Source: Salinigranum rubrum
GTDB taxonomy: Archaea > Halobacteriota > Halobacteria > Halobacteriales > Haloferacaceae
Assembly (NCBI RefSeq): GCF_002906575.1
Contig: NZ_CP026309.1
Coordinates: 3,286,001 to 3,350,000, forward strand
DNA: 64,000 nt
Direction: 5' to 3'
Shown piece by piece: positions 33,883-43,278 of the stretch. Numbering within the stretch: position 1 is the first letter of the stretch; the number at the start of each line of letters is the position of its first letter. The position numbers were made by a program, and so were the translations under genes. The notes beneath the pieces are model-generated. The model was given only the letters and a program-made list of their open reading frames with translations, searched no databases and was not told where the DNA came from.

Positions 33883-34449
33883 TCACCGGGAGGAGTCCTC
33901 ACGCACGCCGTCGAGCGCCCGCGCCAACTCCTCGGCCCCGTCGAACCACAGAATCAGGTCCCGACCGGTGTCTCGTTGGAGCCTGACCCCGCTCTCGCCG
34001 GAGAGCACGTATCTGACCTCGTCGCCGTTCCAGTCGATCCAGTCGCGGCCGAGGTTGACTCGGCGGAGCGTGAGTCGCGAGTCGGGGCGCTGGTACAGTC
34101 GTTCCACGCCGGCGAGTTCGTCGACGGCGACCACGCGGTCGCGGCGGTGCCACGGTCGGACCCGGTATCGAAGCTCCCGGCCGGCGAGTTCGATGTCGAG
34201 CCTGAGGCGGTCGAGGAGGACGAGGGGGCCGAAGAGGAGAGCGGCCGCGAGCGCGACGACCCACCACGGGTCGTTCTCGATGAACGTGAGCGCGGCGACG
34301 AGCACGAGTACGGGGACGGACGTGACCGCGACGAACAGCGTGAGCGCTCGCGAGACGAGCGGGAGAGTCGTCTCGTATCCGCGTTCGGGACCGCTCTGAG
34401 CCGTGGACGGAGACGCGAGCACAGGCTGGTAGTACGTGGAGAGACACAC
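33883..34449 (-). CDS. Membrane protein with PH-like domain
   Basis: 188 residues, GTG start. Two hydrophobic segments (about 35-58 and 62-82) are followed by a soluble beta-rich segment (IELAGRELRYRVRPWHRRDRVVAVDELAGVER), reminiscent of the bacterial PH-like (YdbS/DUF304) pattern and ending near residue 180. No catalytic residues. It is the downstream member of a minus-strand pair with the 34570-35583 gene, separated by 120 bp. Confidence 0.62.
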   Translation of the reverse strand: MCLSTYYQPVLASPSTAQSGPERGYETTLPLVSRALTLFVAVTSVPVLVLVAALTFIENDPWWVVALAAALLFGPLVLLDRLRLDIELAGRELRYRVRPWHRRDRVVAVDELAGVERLYQRPDSRLTLRRVNLGRDWIDWNGDEVRYVLSGESGVRLQRDTGRDLILWFDGAEELARALDGVREDSSR

Positions 34450-34569
34450 AACCGTTTCGCCCGAATCGGACGAGTCGAAGCGCGTCGTCCCGAGACGTCG
34501 GCGGGGAGACGAGTCGGCGGCGGACGAGCCAGAACGTCGGTGAGCACAGGTCGGAGTGCCCGAGGACGC

Positions 34570-35583
34570 TCACTCGGGAGTGAAACGGTAGCCGTACGTC
34601 GCGAGCGGGAGCGATCCGAGCCAGCCGACGACGAGCAACGGAACCGCGATGGCCCCGGCGAACCCGCCCACGGCGACGAGCGGCGTACCGACCCCGACGA
34701 CGGCTGCGAGGACCGACGTGGCGGCGAGACGTCCCCACGCACCGGTTCGGAGACAGGAACCGGCGAACAGTCCGAGCGCGGCGACCCCGCCGACGAACGG
34801 AACGAGCGTGAACCGCATCGCGAGCGAACCGCTCCCCACGAGGGCGGTGAACGTCCACGAGACGAGCAGCGTGCCGACGACGACGCCGAGGGCGACCCGC
34901 TCGTCGAGCGGCTTCGACGTGTCGCGCGAGCGGAGCGCCGCGAGGAGGCCGAGCGCGGCGACGACGTACGCCCGGCCGACCGGGGCGAGGACGAACCCGC
35001 CGAACGCCGCGAGAAGCCGGCCGGCGAGCGCGCCCTCCGCCCGCGTCCGCACGAGGTAGTACGTCCCGTCGCGGACGACGAGCCCCGGTTCGACGAACGC
35101 CTCCGACCGCATCGACCCCTCGCGGACGACGCGTTGGACGTCCGACGAGGCCGAGGCGTAGGGCGTCGCCACCGCCTCGGCGACCGCCGCACCCGCCGTC
35201 GGGTCGAGCCGGATCGTCGCGCGTGTGGTCTCCTCGGAGACGTTCAGGTCGAGCCGGTAGTACTGCCCGTCGTACACCGCGTACCGGGCGTCCATCCCGT
35301 CCAACTGGATGTGCAGTTCGGGCGGAACGCTCCCCTCGAACCGCCCCGTCCGGGCGGCGGTGTCGACGGGCTCTCGGACGGCTGCCGAGTCGTCGGCGAG
35401 GCGGGAGTCGAGGTTCACCACGTCGGGGTCGACGTCGGCAACTGCCGTCGGACTGGCGGCCGGATCGACCTCGCGTGCGACGTACTCGGTTCGGAGCGAC
35501 GTCGCCGTGCCGACGCTCGCGCTCAGGAGGAGGCCGGCGACGAGGAGCGTCACGACTGCCGCGTACCGTCGTCCGGGGACCAT
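34570..35583 (-). CDS. Hypothetical exported/membrane protein
   Basis: 337 residues, not recognised. An N-terminal signal-like helix (8-28) precedes an extracellular domain (30-190) with mixed beta strands. Then five or so hydrophobic segments (about 195-330) end in YGYRFTPE. The predicted layout is an outer domain with a membrane-spanning C-terminal half. It may form a unit with the PH-like gene downstream, which is only inferred from order. Confidence 0.62.
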   Translation of the reverse strand: MVPGRRYAAVVTLLVAGLLLSASVGTATSLRTEYVAREVDPAASPTAVADVDPDVVNLDSRLADDSAAVREPVDTAARTGRFEGSVPPELHIQLDGMDARYAVYDGQYYRLDLNVSEETTRATIRLDPTAGAAVAEAVATPYASASSDVQRVVREGSMRSEAFVEPGLVVRDGTYYLVRTRAEGALAGRLLAAFGGFVLAPVGRAYVVAALGLLAALRSRDTSKPLDERVALGVVVGTLLVSWTFTALVGSGSLAMRFTLVPFVGGVAALGLFAGSCLRTGAWGRLAATSVLAAVVGVGTPLVAVGGFAGAIAVPLLVVGWLGSLPLATYGYRFTPE

Positions 35584-35657
35584 ACGGGCACGTAGTGACG
35601 TGTCGACGTATCATCGTGTCGGCTGACGAGTGCCGGGACCTGTGGTCCGGTGGCGGA

Positions 35658-36245
35658 CTAGAGTGCCTCGACCAGGAACGGTCCGACCTCGTCGGCAACC
35701 TTCCCCGCCTGCCCGACGAAGAAGTGGTCGGCCGGGAGTTCGACCACCTCGCCGCCCCGTTCTCGAACGGCCTCGACGACCGGTTCCCACTCGACGGTCG
35801 TATCGCGAGCGCCGTAGACGACCTGCAGGGGGGAAGAGAGCGTCTTCACCGCCGAAACGGCGTCCAACTCGTCCGAGAGCCGGCGGGCGGGCGCGAGGAC
35901 GCTCACTGCCCCCGCCTCGCACTCGGTGGCCGCGACGAGCGAGACGGCCCCGCCGAAACTGTAGCCGAACAGCCCGACGCGAGCGTAGCCGAGTTCGTCA
36001 CGGGCATGAGCAACCGCGTTGGCGGCGTCTCGGACCTCACCCTTCCCCTCGGCCCACGGGCCGTAATCGATGCGGAGGCAGTCGACGTCCGAGTCGACGA
36101 GCCTTCGAGAGACCGCGCGGAGGCGTTCGTCGGTCCGCGAGCCGCGGTGCTGGGGATGGGGCGGGCAGGCGACGACGCAGGCGTCGCCCGAGTCGCCGTC
36201 GAGCGTCGCGCGGACGTCGCGACCACCGCTCACGAGAACGTCCAT
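35658..36245 (-). CDS. Alpha/beta hydrolase, small
   Basis: 195-residue hydrolase of the dienelactone-hydrolase-like group. The catalytic triad is readable: S96 in GYSFGG, D148 in VYGARDTT and H174 in LPADHFF. The oxyanion region is PPHPQHRGSR near 28-37. Haloarchaeal homologues are called hydrolases of unknown substrate. It sits alone on the minus strand between the membrane pair and PspA. Confidence 0.88.
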   Translation of the reverse strand: MDVLVSGGRDVRATLDGDSGDACVVACPPHPQHRGSRTDERLRAVSRRLVDSDVDCLRIDYGPWAEGKGEVRDAANAVAHARDELGYARVGLFGYSFGGAVSLVAATECEAGAVSVLAPARRLSDELDAVSAVKTLSSPLQVVYGARDTTVEWEPVVEAVRERGGEVVELPADHFFVGQAGKVADEVGPFLVEAL

Positions 36246-36341
36246 ACGGGGCGGACGGGCGGCCGGGTGAAAGTCACTCCGCCCCGTCCCGAGGGCGAAG
36301 ACGGCGGAGGGCGACTGACTCGTCGTCTAGGCCACGTGAGG

Positions 36342-36347
36342 TTTTAA
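36342..36347 (+). promoter_or_regulatory. TATA-like box of PspA gene
   Basis: TTTTAA 26-31 nt upstream of the ATG at 36373. Confidence 0.5.
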
Positions 36348-36372
36348 CCCGAGGGTACCCAAGAGAAGGCAT

Positions 36373-37224
36373 ATGGGAATCCTCTCACGCGCGTCGTACG
36401 TCATCCGGTCGAAGCTGAACGCCATCCTCAACCGAGCGGAGGACCCCTCCGAGACGCTGGACTACTCCTACGAGAAGATGCGGGACGAACTCCAGCAGGT
36501 CAAACAGGGAATCGCGGACCTGACGACCCAGAAGAAGCGCCTAGAGATACAGAAGCGCCGACTCGAAGAGAACGTCGAGAAGCACAACGAGCAGGCCCGG
36601 GAAGCCGTCCGCCAGGACCGAGAGGACCTCGCACGGCAGGCGCTGGAGAAGAAGCAGTCGAAGATGGAGCAGATCGAGCAGCTAGAGACACAGATCGCCG
36701 ACCTCCAGGAGACCCAGGACAACCTCGTCGAGAAGAAGGACAAACTCCAGTCGCGCATCGAGGAGTTCCGCACGAAGAAGGAGACCATGAAAGCCCGGTA
36801 CGAGGCCGCAGAAGCGTCGTCTCGGGTCTCGGAAGCGATGACGGGCGCCGGCGACGAGATGGCGGACGTCTCCCGCGCCATCGAACGGGCCGAAGAGCGG
36901 ACCGACGAGATGGAAGCGCGTGCGGCGGCGATGGACGAACTCGAAGACACGGGGGCGTTCGACGACGCGCTCTCCGACAAGGACTCCATCGACCGCGAAC
37001 TCGAGGCCGGTCGCGCCTCCAGCGAGGTCGATTCCGAACTCGAGACGCTGAAGGCGGAACTCGGCAAGTCGTCCTCGTCCCCCTCCTCGTCGGCGGACGC
37101 GGACGCCGACGCAGACGTCGAGGTGGAGGCCGAGAGCGAACCCGAGACAGAGAGCCAGGGAGGGAACGACGACCCAGCCGTCGAGGCGGAGTTGGAGGAG
37201 CTGAAGAACGAGGAAGACGCCTGA
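36373..37224 (+). CDS. PspA/IM30 family ESCRT-III-like protein
   Basis: 283 residues. Start MGILSRASYVIRSKLNAILNRAEDP is the family's membrane-binding amphipathic helix. Residues 25-225 form long coiled-coil helices (KKRLEIQKRRLEENVEKHNEQA). A low-complexity acidic tail (about 225-283) includes Asp/Ala repeats. PspA polymers repair or remodel membranes under stress; here it may protect the haloarchaeal membrane. No PspF or PspB/C-type partner is nearby. Confidence 0.92.
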   Translation: MGILSRASYVIRSKLNAILNRAEDPSETLDYSYEKMRDELQQVKQGIADLTTQKKRLEIQKRRLEENVEKHNEQAREAVRQDREDLARQALEKKQSKMEQIEQLETQIADLQETQDNLVEKKDKLQSRIEEFRTKKETMKARYEAAEASSRVSEAMTGAGDEMADVSRAIERAEERTDEMEARAAAMDELEDTGAFDDALSDKDSIDRELEAGRASSEVDSELETLKAELGKSSSSPSSSADADADADVEVEAESEPETESQGGNDDPAVEAELEELKNEEDA

Positions 37225-37233
37225 GTCGACGAG

Positions 37234-38873
37234 ATGACCGGAGACCCCGCAGGGCGAGAGGAGCGGGAGGGACCGCACGGAGGAAGCGACGCCGCGGAGT
37301 CGACCGAACGAGCGGACCTCGTCGCCACGATCAGTCGGTCGCTCGACGCCGAGACGCGCGTCGAGTTCGACCGACGCGTCGCCGAGCAGGCGCTTCGGCT
37401 GGCGCGTGACTGTCGGAACGGCCGTCTCGACACCGGCGGGTACGCCATCGGTCTCGAACTCGAGGCGTACGCGGTCGACGGGGAGGGACGGCCGACGGCG
37501 GTTCCCGACGCCGTCTTCGCGGAGGGCGAGTGCGGGAAGGAACTCGGCGTCCACAACGTCGAACTCCACACCGACCCCGACCGCTTCGCCGAGAGCGGCC
37601 TCCGAAACCAGCGCGCGGCGCTTCGAGAGCGGTACGAGCGAGCCAGAGAGAGCCTCGCTGCCCACGACTGTACGCTCGTCCTCGACGCGATGTGGACCGT
37701 TCCCCCGCGGAGGGGAGCGCGGCGTATCTCGGAGCGGTCGAGGAGACCGACGGCGTCCGCGTGGCACGGAACATGCGGACCGACGCGCGCTATCACGCGC
37801 TGGACAACGAGACGATTCGGCGGGCCGGCGGCGCCGTGACCCTCTCGGTTCCCGGCGTCGACCACGACTTCCCCTCCATCCTGGTGGAGTCGCTCGCGAC
37901 GTCGATGCAGCCGCACCTCCAGATCCCCTCGGGCGAGGACTTCCCGACGTACTTCAACACCGCCATCCGGACGCTCGGACCCGTTCTCGCGCTCGCGACG
38001 AACTCGCCGTTCCTACCCGCGGACCTCTACGACGACGTCGCCGGTGACGAGGGGCATCGCGTCGTCGACGAGACGCCGCACGAACTCCGGGTGGCGGTGT
38101 TCGAGGGGTCGATGAACGCCGCCGCCCCGCCGGGAGCCGGCAAGGTCCGCGTGCCGCCCGACCTCGAAACCTTAGAGGAAGTGGTCACGCGACTGGTCGC
38201 CGACGAGACGTACGCGCCGTTCCTCTCGGAGCCGGACCCCGAAGAGGAGTACCCCGACCCGTTCCCGGAACTGACCCACAAGCGCGGGACGTACTGGCGG
38301 TGGGTGCGGGCGGTCCTCGGCGGACAGATCCCACAGGGAGCCGACGGCGACGACCTCCGGGCCTCGGTCCGGCTGGAGTACCGTCCGCTGCCGACCCAGC
38401 CGACCGTCGACGAGACGATGGCGCTGGACGCGCTCGTCGTCGGCTTGCTCCGCGGACTCGTCACGAGCGACCACCCGCTCCCCTCGCTCCCGTGGGACGT
38501 GGCCGAGCGGACGTTCTACCGCGCGGTCGACGCGGGACTCGACGCCGACCTCGCCTGGGTCGACGCCGCGGGCGAGCGAACCGAGGAGCGAGCGCGCATC
38601 TACCGGGAACTGCTCGCGTACGCCCGTCGCGGCCTCACCGACGCGGGCGTCGACGGCGCGACGGCCGACGAGTTCCTCCACCCTATCGAACGCCGGTACG
38701 AGACCGGACGGACGCCGAGTCGCTGGAAGAAGGACGCCGTCCGCGCCCGTCTCGACGAGGGCTCGTCGCTCCCGGAGGCCATCGTCGGGATGCAACACGA
38801 GTACTACGAGCACGCGGGCGGCGACCCGGTCGTCGAGTGGCCGTGGCCCGGTGTCGACGGCGCAGGCCGATGA
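37234..38873 (+). pseudogene. Glutamate-cysteine-ligase-like protein, broken by a frameshift
   Basis: Frame 1 (37234-37839) has GLELEAYAVDGEGRPTAVP and CGKELGVHNVELHTDP; frame 2 (up to 38873) continues with MQPHLQIPSGEDFPTYFNTA, ALATNSPFLPADLY and an HEYYEHAGG end. Together about 546 residues resemble the GCS2/carboxylate-amine ligase superfamily. The join is at a C5 run, 37702-37706; a sixth C would give one collinear protein. The two frames overlap between 37530 and 37839. The downstream F420 oxidoreductase starts in its stop (ATGA). The substrate is unknown; gamma-glutamylcysteine is the haloarchaeal thiol, but a separate typical GshA is expected elsewhere. Confidence 0.72.
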
Positions 38874-39913
38874 GTGAGAGCGACCACGGCCGGGCGACGC
38901 TCGGCGTCCACCTGCCGGTCGCCGCCCAGCCCTCGCTCGACGGCCTCGTCGACGTCGCACTCCGGGCAGAAGAGCGCGGGTACGAGCGCGTCTGGATGCC
39001 CGAGACGTGGGGGCGAGACGCGGTGACGGCGCTCGCCGTGATGGCCGAACGGACGGACGAAGTCGGTCTCGGGTCGAGCCTGTTCAACGTCTACTCGCGG
39101 TCGCCGACGCTCGTCGGACAGACCGCGGTCACCCTGCAGGAGGCCTCGGAGGGTCGGTTCCGGGTCGGCGTCGGCCCCAGCGGGCCGGCGGTCGTCGAGC
39201 GCTGGCACGGCGTCGACTTCGACCGGCCGCTCAGACGGACCCGCGAGTACGTCGAGATACTCCGTCGGGTGTTCTCCGGCGAGACCGTGCGCTACCGCGG
39301 CGACTGCTTCGAACTCGACGGCTTTCGGCTGCGCTGTGGGCCGCCCGAGACGCCGCCGCCGGTCGACGTCGGCGGGATGGGACCGAAGGCGGTCGAACTC
39401 GCGGGGCGGTTCGCCGACGGCTGGCACGCGCTCATGTGTTCGCCCGACGGCCTCCGAACGCGGCTCGCGGACCTCGAACGCGGCGCGTCCCTCGGCGACC
39501 GCTCGGTCGACGAGGTCCACACGACGCTCGTCCTCCCCTGTGCGGTGAGCGGCGGAGACGACGACGAGGGAGGCGAAGGGCGGGCGTGCGGCCTCGTCAC
39601 CCAGCACGTCGCGTTCTACGTCGGCGGGATGGGCACGTTCTACCGCGACGCGCTCGACCGCCAGGGCTATCCCGCGACCCGCGCGCACGAGGCGTGGCAG
39701 AACGGCGACCGCGAGGAGGCACTCGCCGTCGTCGAGGGGTTCGTCGACGACCTCGCGGTGTCGGGGACGCCCGCGGAGGCGCGAGAGGCGCTGACTCGCT
39801 TCCGGGGGATAGACGGCCTCGACGAGGTCGCCATCGCGTTCCCGCGTGGGGCCACCGACGGCGACGTGGCGGCGACCGTCGCCGGACTGGCACCCGAGCG
39901 CGGGGGCGACTGA
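38870..39913 (+). CDS. F420-dependent LLM-class oxidoreductase (TIGR04024-like)
   Basis: 347 residues, flavin/F420-type TIM-barrel monooxygenase or dehydrogenase of the luciferase-like family. Family features: VWMPETWGRDAVTALAVMAE near 41-60, GVGPSGPAVVERWHG near 99-113, and VDVGGMGPKAVELAGRFADGW. The ATG sits in the stop of the GCS-like gene, so they are cotranslated. The coupling suggests that the ligase and the oxidoreductase act in one pathway, but its product is unknown. Confidence 0.82.
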   Translation: MSESDHGRATLGVHLPVAAQPSLDGLVDVALRAEERGYERVWMPETWGRDAVTALAVMAERTDEVGLGSSLFNVYSRSPTLVGQTAVTLQEASEGRFRVGVGPSGPAVVERWHGVDFDRPLRRTREYVEILRRVFSGETVRYRGDCFELDGFRLRCGPPETPPPVDVGGMGPKAVELAGRFADGWHALMCSPDGLRTRLADLERGASLGDRSVDEVHTTLVLPCAVSGGDDDEGGEGRACGLVTQHVAFYVGGMGTFYRDALDRQGYPATRAHEAWQNGDREEALAVVEGFVDDLAVSGTPAEAREALTRFRGIDGLDEVAIAFPRGATDGDVAATVAGLAPERGGD

Positions 39914-39991
39914 AGCGCGGACCCGGCGTCGAACCGACCGGGAGCGACCGTAATCAGCGGAGCTTTGGCCCGTCATACACAACGGTGGTGC

Positions 39992-41035
39992 ATGCCCTCC
40001 GACGGAGAGGACGCCCCAAGCGACACTCTCAGAGAGCGCGCCGGGACGAACCGGCTGAAGCTCTGGGTGCTCCTCGACGCCGACCGTCGTCTCGTCGCCG
40101 GACTCCCCCTCGCGTTGATCTTCGCCGCGCTCGTCGTGCTCGGCGCGATAGACCCCGCACCGCTCCGGGCGGCGGCGAACAGCAAGGACCCGATCGAGAC
40201 GCTGTTCCAGGCGCTGACGACGGCCATCATCACGGGCGTGACGCTCGTCGTCTCGCTCAACCAACTCGTCCTCTCACAGGAACTGGGTCCGCTGGGCGAC
40301 CAGCGCGAGCGGATGAGCGGTACCATCGAGTTCCGCCGGGACGTGGCCGACGCCCTCGACGTCCCCGCGACCCCGCCGGAACCGTCGGCGTTCCTCCGGT
40401 CGCTCGTCGACAGCATCGGCAACCGGGCGCGTCGACTCGGCGAACTCGTCGAGGATTGTGCGGACGAGGAGGCGCGCGAGCGCGTCTCGGCGTACGCCGA
40501 CAGCCTCACGACGAACGCCGACGAGGTCACCGACACGCTCGAAGACGAGCAGTTCGGAACGTTCAACGTGCTGAGCGGGGCGCTGAACTTCAACTACTCG
40601 TGGAAGATATACGAGGGGCAGCGGATCGAGGGGGAGTACGAGTCGGTGCTCTCAGCGGAGTCGCTCGACGCGATTGACGATCTGATTCGGACGCTGCGCT
40701 TCTTCGGGCCCGCACGCGAGCACATCAAGACGCTGTACTTCCAGTGGGAACTGGTCAACCTCTCGCGGAGCATCCTCCTCTCCGCCGTGCCCGCGCTCGT
40801 GGTGAGTATCGGCGGCATCCTCTACTTGGACAACCCCGCGTCGCTCACCGGAACGTTCCTCGGCGTCGACGTCCTCATCTGGGTCGTCGTCGCCGCCACC
40901 GTGGTCTCGCTCGTCCCGTTCATGGTGCTCTTTGCCTACGTCCTGCGTATCGCGACGGTGGCGAAGCGGACGCTCTCCATCGGCCCGTTCATCCTCCGGC
41001 CGACGAACCGCGACGAGACGCTCGAGTGGGAGTGA
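39992..41035 (+). CDS. Hypothetical four-helix membrane protein
   Basis: 347 residues, not recognised. Hydrophobic segments lie at about 31-55, 72-95, 265-282 and 298-322, with a long charged loop (about 100-260) between the second and third. The loop has helix-forming DLRRTLRFFGPAREHIK. The pattern resembles conserved haloarchaeal proteins of unknown function. The start is the ATG at 39992, nine residues into the open frame. It is convergent with the DgcA-like gene. Confidence 0.66.
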   Translation: MPSDGEDAPSDTLRERAGTNRLKLWVLLDADRRLVAGLPLALIFAALVVLGAIDPAPLRAAANSKDPIETLFQALTTAIITGVTLVVSLNQLVLSQELGPLGDQRERMSGTIEFRRDVADALDVPATPPEPSAFLRSLVDSIGNRARRLGELVEDCADEEARERVSAYADSLTTNADEVTDTLEDEQFGTFNVLSGALNFNYSWKIYEGQRIEGEYESVLSAESLDAIDDLIRTLRFFGPAREHIKTLYFQWELVNLSRSILLSAVPALVVSIGGILYLDNPASLTGTFLGVDVLIWVVVAATVVSLVPFMVLFAYVLRIATVAKRTLSIGPFILRPTNRDETLEWE

Positions 41036-41057
41036 CGGAAGGGGGCCACCCGTCGCG

Positions 41058-42092
41058 TCAGCGCGGTTCCGCGCCCGTCCCGCTCCGGTCGTCGGGCAGA
41101 CGAATCTCGCCACCGGAGAGGTCGAGGCCGTCGTACTCGTCCGCTGCGAGGAGGAGCGCCCCGTCGAGGTCCGCGTAGTCGAGCAACGGCGCGAGGTGGC
41201 AGGCGGCCGCGATGGCGGCGTTCGTCTCGACCATGCAGCCGAGCATCACCTCCAGCCCGTGGGCGCGTGCGGCGTGGATCATTCGCCGAGCCTCGCGGAG
41301 GCCGCCGCACTTCATCAGCTTGAGGTTCACGACGTCGCAGCAGTCGGCCACCTGCGGGACGTCCGCGAGCGTCTCGACCGACTCGTCGACGGCGACCGGT
41401 ACCGCCGAACGCTCGTAGACGTACCGCAGGCCGTCGGGGTGTTCGGCGGTCACCGGTTGTTCGACGAACTCGACGTCGTGCTCGGCCAGAAGAGAGGACT
41501 TCTCGACGGCCTCCCGCGGCGTCCACGCCTCGTTCGCGTCGACGCGGAGCGTCGCGTCGGGGGCGGCCTCGCGGACGGCCTCAAGCAACTCTTCGTCCCG
41601 CTCCGTGCCGAGTTTGAGCTTCAACACCGGATAGCCCGCGTCGACGGCGTCCTCGGTCTTCTCGCGCACCCGGTCGACCGAGTCGAGACCGATGGTGAAG
41701 GAGGTGAGCGGGCACTCGTCGGCGTCGAGGCCCCACAGCCGGTAGAGCGGAACGCCCAGGCGCTTGGCCGCGAGGTCGTGGAGGGCGATGGAGACGGCCG
41801 CACGTGCGGCGGGGTTCCGTCGAACGCGCGCTTCCATCCGGTGCTCGATGCGCTCGATGGCGTGGGGGTCGCCCACGGATTCGGCCTCCTCAACGAGCGC
41901 GGGGAGGACCGCCTCGACGGTGTCGACGGTCTCGCCGTAGTGCGGCGAGGGGGCGGCCGCGCCGTGGCCGGTCATCCCGCCCTCGTCGGTGAGGCGAACG
42001 ACGACGTTCTCCGCTTCCTCCTGGGTCCCCCGGGAGATGGTGAAGTCGTCCGCGAGCGGGAGCGAGACCCGCTCGAACTCGCCCGTGATCAT
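41058..42092 (-). CDS. Dipeptide epimerase-like enolase superfamily enzyme (DgcA-like)
   Basis: 344 residues, MLE/enolase fold. Catalytic and metal residues are visible: KLKLG with K158 and K160, DANEAW with D185, EQPV with E211, DES with D236. Annotation pipelines call this L-Ala-D/L-Glu epimerase. Its coupling to a DUF1611 protein (four-base ATGA overlap) matches the DgcN-DgcA pair reported for D-glutamate catabolism in marine bacteria and haloarchaea: DgcN acetylates D-Glu and DgcA racemises the product. I favour that role. Confidence 0.85.
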   Translation of the reverse strand: MITGEFERVSLPLADDFTISRGTQEEAENVVVRLTDEGGMTGHGAAAPSPHYGETVDTVEAVLPALVEEAESVGDPHAIERIEHRMEARVRRNPAARAAVSIALHDLAAKRLGVPLYRLWGLDADECPLTSFTIGLDSVDRVREKTEDAVDAGYPVLKLKLGTERDEELLEAVREAAPDATLRVDANEAWTPREAVEKSSLLAEHDVEFVEQPVTAEHPDGLRYVYERSAVPVAVDESVETLADVPQVADCCDVVNLKLMKCGGLREARRMIHAARAHGLEVMLGCMVETNAAIAAACHLAPLLDYADLDGALLLAADEYDGLDLSGGEIRLPDDRSGTGAEPR

Positions 42093-43147
42093 CGTCCTCT
42101 ATCGCCCAAGAGCGCGTCCAGCACCTCGTCGGCGTCGAAGCGGATGGGGTCCGCCGCGGGGCCGCCGATGCTCGATCCGAACTCGTCGAGGGTCGCACGC
42201 GCCTCCTCGTCGGCGTCGATAGCGGAGGTGTTGACCGCGCCGGCGACCACCTCGCCGGGGTGGACGGGAGCCGCGAGGTCCTCGTAGAGGTCGACGTACG
42301 TCTCGGGGCTCGGGATGGCGGTGTCCTCGTAGCCGTGGATGGCGTCGCGTCCGGCGACGTGGCACAGCACCATCGCGTCGGGCATCGACCCGTGGAGGAT
42401 GCCGCAGGTGACCGCCGAGTACGCGGGGTGGATGATGCTCCCCTGCCCCTCGACGAACAGCACGTCGTGGTCGTCGCCCTTCTCCAGGATCATCTCCTCG
42501 ACCGCACCTGCCGTGAAGTCAGAGACGACGCGGTCGATGGGGTTGCCCCACCCGGCGATCATGATACCCGTCTGTCCCGTCGGGATGAACGCGGCGTCGA
42601 CCCCCCGTTCCTGGGCCGCTCGCGTCAGTTCGAGCGAGACGGTCATCTTGCCGACCGAGCAGTCGGTTCCGACCGTGAGGACGACGTCGGCGTCGACTTC
42701 GCTCGCCCGCCCCTCGGCGACGGTGAGGTCGGGATGGGGCTTCCGAACGTCGTGGATAGTCGCGCCGTGTTCCTCGGCGAGAGAGGAGAAGTCCTCGTCC
42801 TCTCCGAGGAAGTAGTGGAGGCCGGCGATGACGTCGATTCCCTCACGGAGGGCGTACTCGACGTCGTCGCGCCACGACTCGTCGAAGCCGCCGCCGATGG
42901 GGGCGATGCCGACCACGAGCGCGTCGACGTCGCCGAGTTCGAGCGCGTCGGCCATCGACTCGACGACGGGGGCGTCGCGGTCGTCGGGGATGGAGATGTG
43001 GTCACTGACTCGCGTGCCGGGGTTGGCTCGGTCGAGGACGGCGGCGACGTCGTAGTCGGCGTAGCGGATGACGCCGGTCGCCGTCTTCGCGCGACCCGGG
43101 AAGAGGTCGTGCGCGAGGACCGCGACTCGGCTCGGTTGGGCGTTCAT
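42089..43147 (-). CDS. DUF1611 P-loop protein, D-glutamate N-acetyltransferase-like (DgcN)
   Basis: 352 residues. Residues 1-150 form the N-terminal DUF1611 region; a P-loop-like TVGTDCSVGKMTVSLE is at 158-173; GDDHDVLFVEGQGSIIHP and the CGILHGSMPDAMVLCH stretch follow. Members were long listed as unknown NTPases; work on D-amino-acid catabolism identifies them as DgcN, which N-acetylates D-glutamate. Upstream member of the pair; its stop TGA overlaps the ATG of the epimerase. Confidence 0.83.
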   Translation of the reverse strand: MNAQPSRVAVLAHDLFPGRAKTATGVIRYADYDVAAVLDRANPGTRVSDHISIPDDRDAPVVESMADALELGDVDALVVGIAPIGGGFDESWRDDVEYALREGIDVIAGLHYFLGEDEDFSSLAEEHGATIHDVRKPHPDLTVAEGRASEVDADVVLTVGTDCSVGKMTVSLELTRAAQERGVDAAFIPTGQTGIMIAGWGNPIDRVVSDFTAGAVEEMILEKGDDHDVLFVEGQGSIIHPAYSAVTCGILHGSMPDAMVLCHVAGRDAIHGYEDTAIPSPETYVDLYEDLAAPVHPGEVVAGAVNTSAIDADEEARATLDEFGSSIGGPAADPIRFDADEVLDALLGDRGR

Positions 43148-43278
43148 ATCGGCCCCACGAGGAGGCCGTTCTTAAATTGGGTTCATCGCTGTCGCGGGTG
43201 GTCGACGTGTGGGTGTCGTACGCGGTCGAGTCGCACTGGGAGTCATGACGAACGGCGCTGACGGGACGACGGCCGAGC

